A stretch of DNA of 7,008 bases from JBEKLJ01 sp050010255 (GTDB lineage: Bacteria > Acidobacteriota > Terriglobia > Bryobacterales > Bryobacteraceae): the NCBI GenBank assembly GCA_050010255.1, contig JBEKLJ010000191.1, forward strand, positions 1 through 7,008. Reading direction: 5' to 3'. Each line of letters opens with the position of its first letter. The stretch's first letter is position 1. The position numbers and the translations under genes were made by a program. Below, one piece after another: positions 6,665-7,008 of this stretch. The notes under the pieces were generated by a model that saw nothing but the letters and a program-made list of their open reading frames with translations, had not been told where the DNA came from and did no database searches.

Positions 6665-7008
6665 GCTGCCCTCCCTGCCAGCAAGCCCCGGCCGGCGAGG
6701 GTCTCGCACAGCTTGGCGGCGACCTCCTCGGGAGCGCCCTCGAGCATCTCGGCGCGCCCGCTGGCCTGCGGCTTCGCCATCGCGAGCACATACACCAGCG
6801 GCCCGCCGCCGTCGGCGGCCGTCGCGAGCGCCGCCGGCTCGATCTTGACGGTCTTCATCGCCGCCCGGACCTTGGCCACCGGCACGTACCGGGGCGGCTT
6901 CTCCGCCGACTGGATGCCGAGCATGGCCGGCAATGGCGCGGCGAACTCCCCGCGCACGCCGCCGGGATACTCCTTGAAGACGTCCGCCTCGCGGGCGGCC
7001 GGGTCCAC
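6661..7008 (-). CDS. etfB: Electron transfer flavoprotein beta subunit, C-terminal part (5' end outside window)
   Basis: The window holds the last 115 to 116 codons of an EtfB/FixA-family gene; its start lies beyond 7008. The visible part has the conserved late-EtfB pattern: DVFKEYPGGVRGEF, then LPAMLGIQSAEKPPRYVPVA and VRAAMKTVKIE, corresponding to the family's LPAV..I....PRYP....MKAKK region near the recognition loop and C-terminus. About 50 residues follow, including VYVLAMAKP and a helix-rich tail (MLEGAPEEVAAKLCETLAGRGLL), as in longer bacterial EtfB proteins. EtfB dimerises with EtfA and binds AMP in ordinary ETFs or a second, bifurcating FAD in bifurcating ETFs. The residues that separate these two cases are mostly in the missing N-terminal part, so the type cannot be decided here. 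The GTG at 7006-7008 is only the window edge and is not a real start. Confidence 0.92.
   Translation of the reverse strand: MDPAAREADVFKEYPGGVRGEFAAPLPAMLGIQSAEKPPRYVPVAKVRAAMKTVKIEPAALATAADGGGPLVYVLAMAKPQASGRAEMLEGAPEEVAAKLCETLAGRGLLAGRAA
6669..6675 (-). promoter_or_regulatory. Ribosome binding site deciding the etfA start
   Basis: On the minus strand this reads GGGAGGG, 4 nt before the ATG at 6664, inside the end of etfB. Together with the ATGA overlap at 6661-6664 it fixes the etfA start and rules out the longer GTG start at 6709. Confidence 0.7.

Noticed and set aside
6665..6709. GTG start extending etfA upstream by 15 residues
   Set aside because: The extension has no EtfA similarity and overlaps etfB by 49 bp, whereas the ATG at 6664 has a strong GGGAGGG site and an ATGA coupling overlap.

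Overview
The window carries one block of five genes, all on the minus strand, so transcription runs from high to low coordinates. In transcription order they are: the 3' part of an electron transfer flavoprotein beta subunit gene (etfB, cut by the window end at 7008); the complete alpha subunit gene (etfA); a membrane-anchored iron-sulfur oxidoreductase of the EtfD/EMO (ETF:menaquinone oxidoreductase) type, related to HdrDE; a full-length HdrA-type iron-sulfur flavoprotein; and, after a 75-bp gap, an AsmA-family membrane-anchored protein. The plus strand has no convincing gene.

The first four genes look like one tightly coupled operon. etfB and etfA share an ATGA stop/start overlap. etfA and the EtfD-type gene are 6 bp apart, with the ribosome binding site inside the end of etfA. 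The EtfD-type gene and hdrA overlap by 14 bp. The expected role of EtfAB plus an EtfD/EMO protein is to pass electrons from acyl-CoA or other dehydrogenases through ETF to the membrane quinone pool, or the reverse. HdrA is the flavin-based electron-bifurcating subunit of heterodisulfide reductase-type complexes. Having it in the same operon, with no separate hdrB, hdrC, mvhD or hydrogenase gene in view, suggests a membrane-associated Etf-EtfD-HdrA electron-transfer module. The most unusual feature is in the EtfD-type protein. Its first CCG (cysteine-rich) domain keeps the recognisable fold sequence but has lost every cluster-ligating cysteine. Its second CCG domain has Asp in place of the fifth cysteine.

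The asmA-like gene is probably unrelated in function and may be a readthrough passenger or have its own promoter. The 93 bp beyond its stop contain no gene. They have a mosaic, partly inverted-repeat character that could be a dispersed intergenic repeat.

Organism: the DNA is GC-rich with strong third-position GC, which also produces long spurious antisense frames. An AsmA-family protein implies a diderm (Gram-negative type) bacterium. The combination of EtfBA, an EtfD-type protein and a full-length bacterial HdrA suggests an Acidobacteriota-like genome. That placement is an inference from gene content and was not tested by any search.
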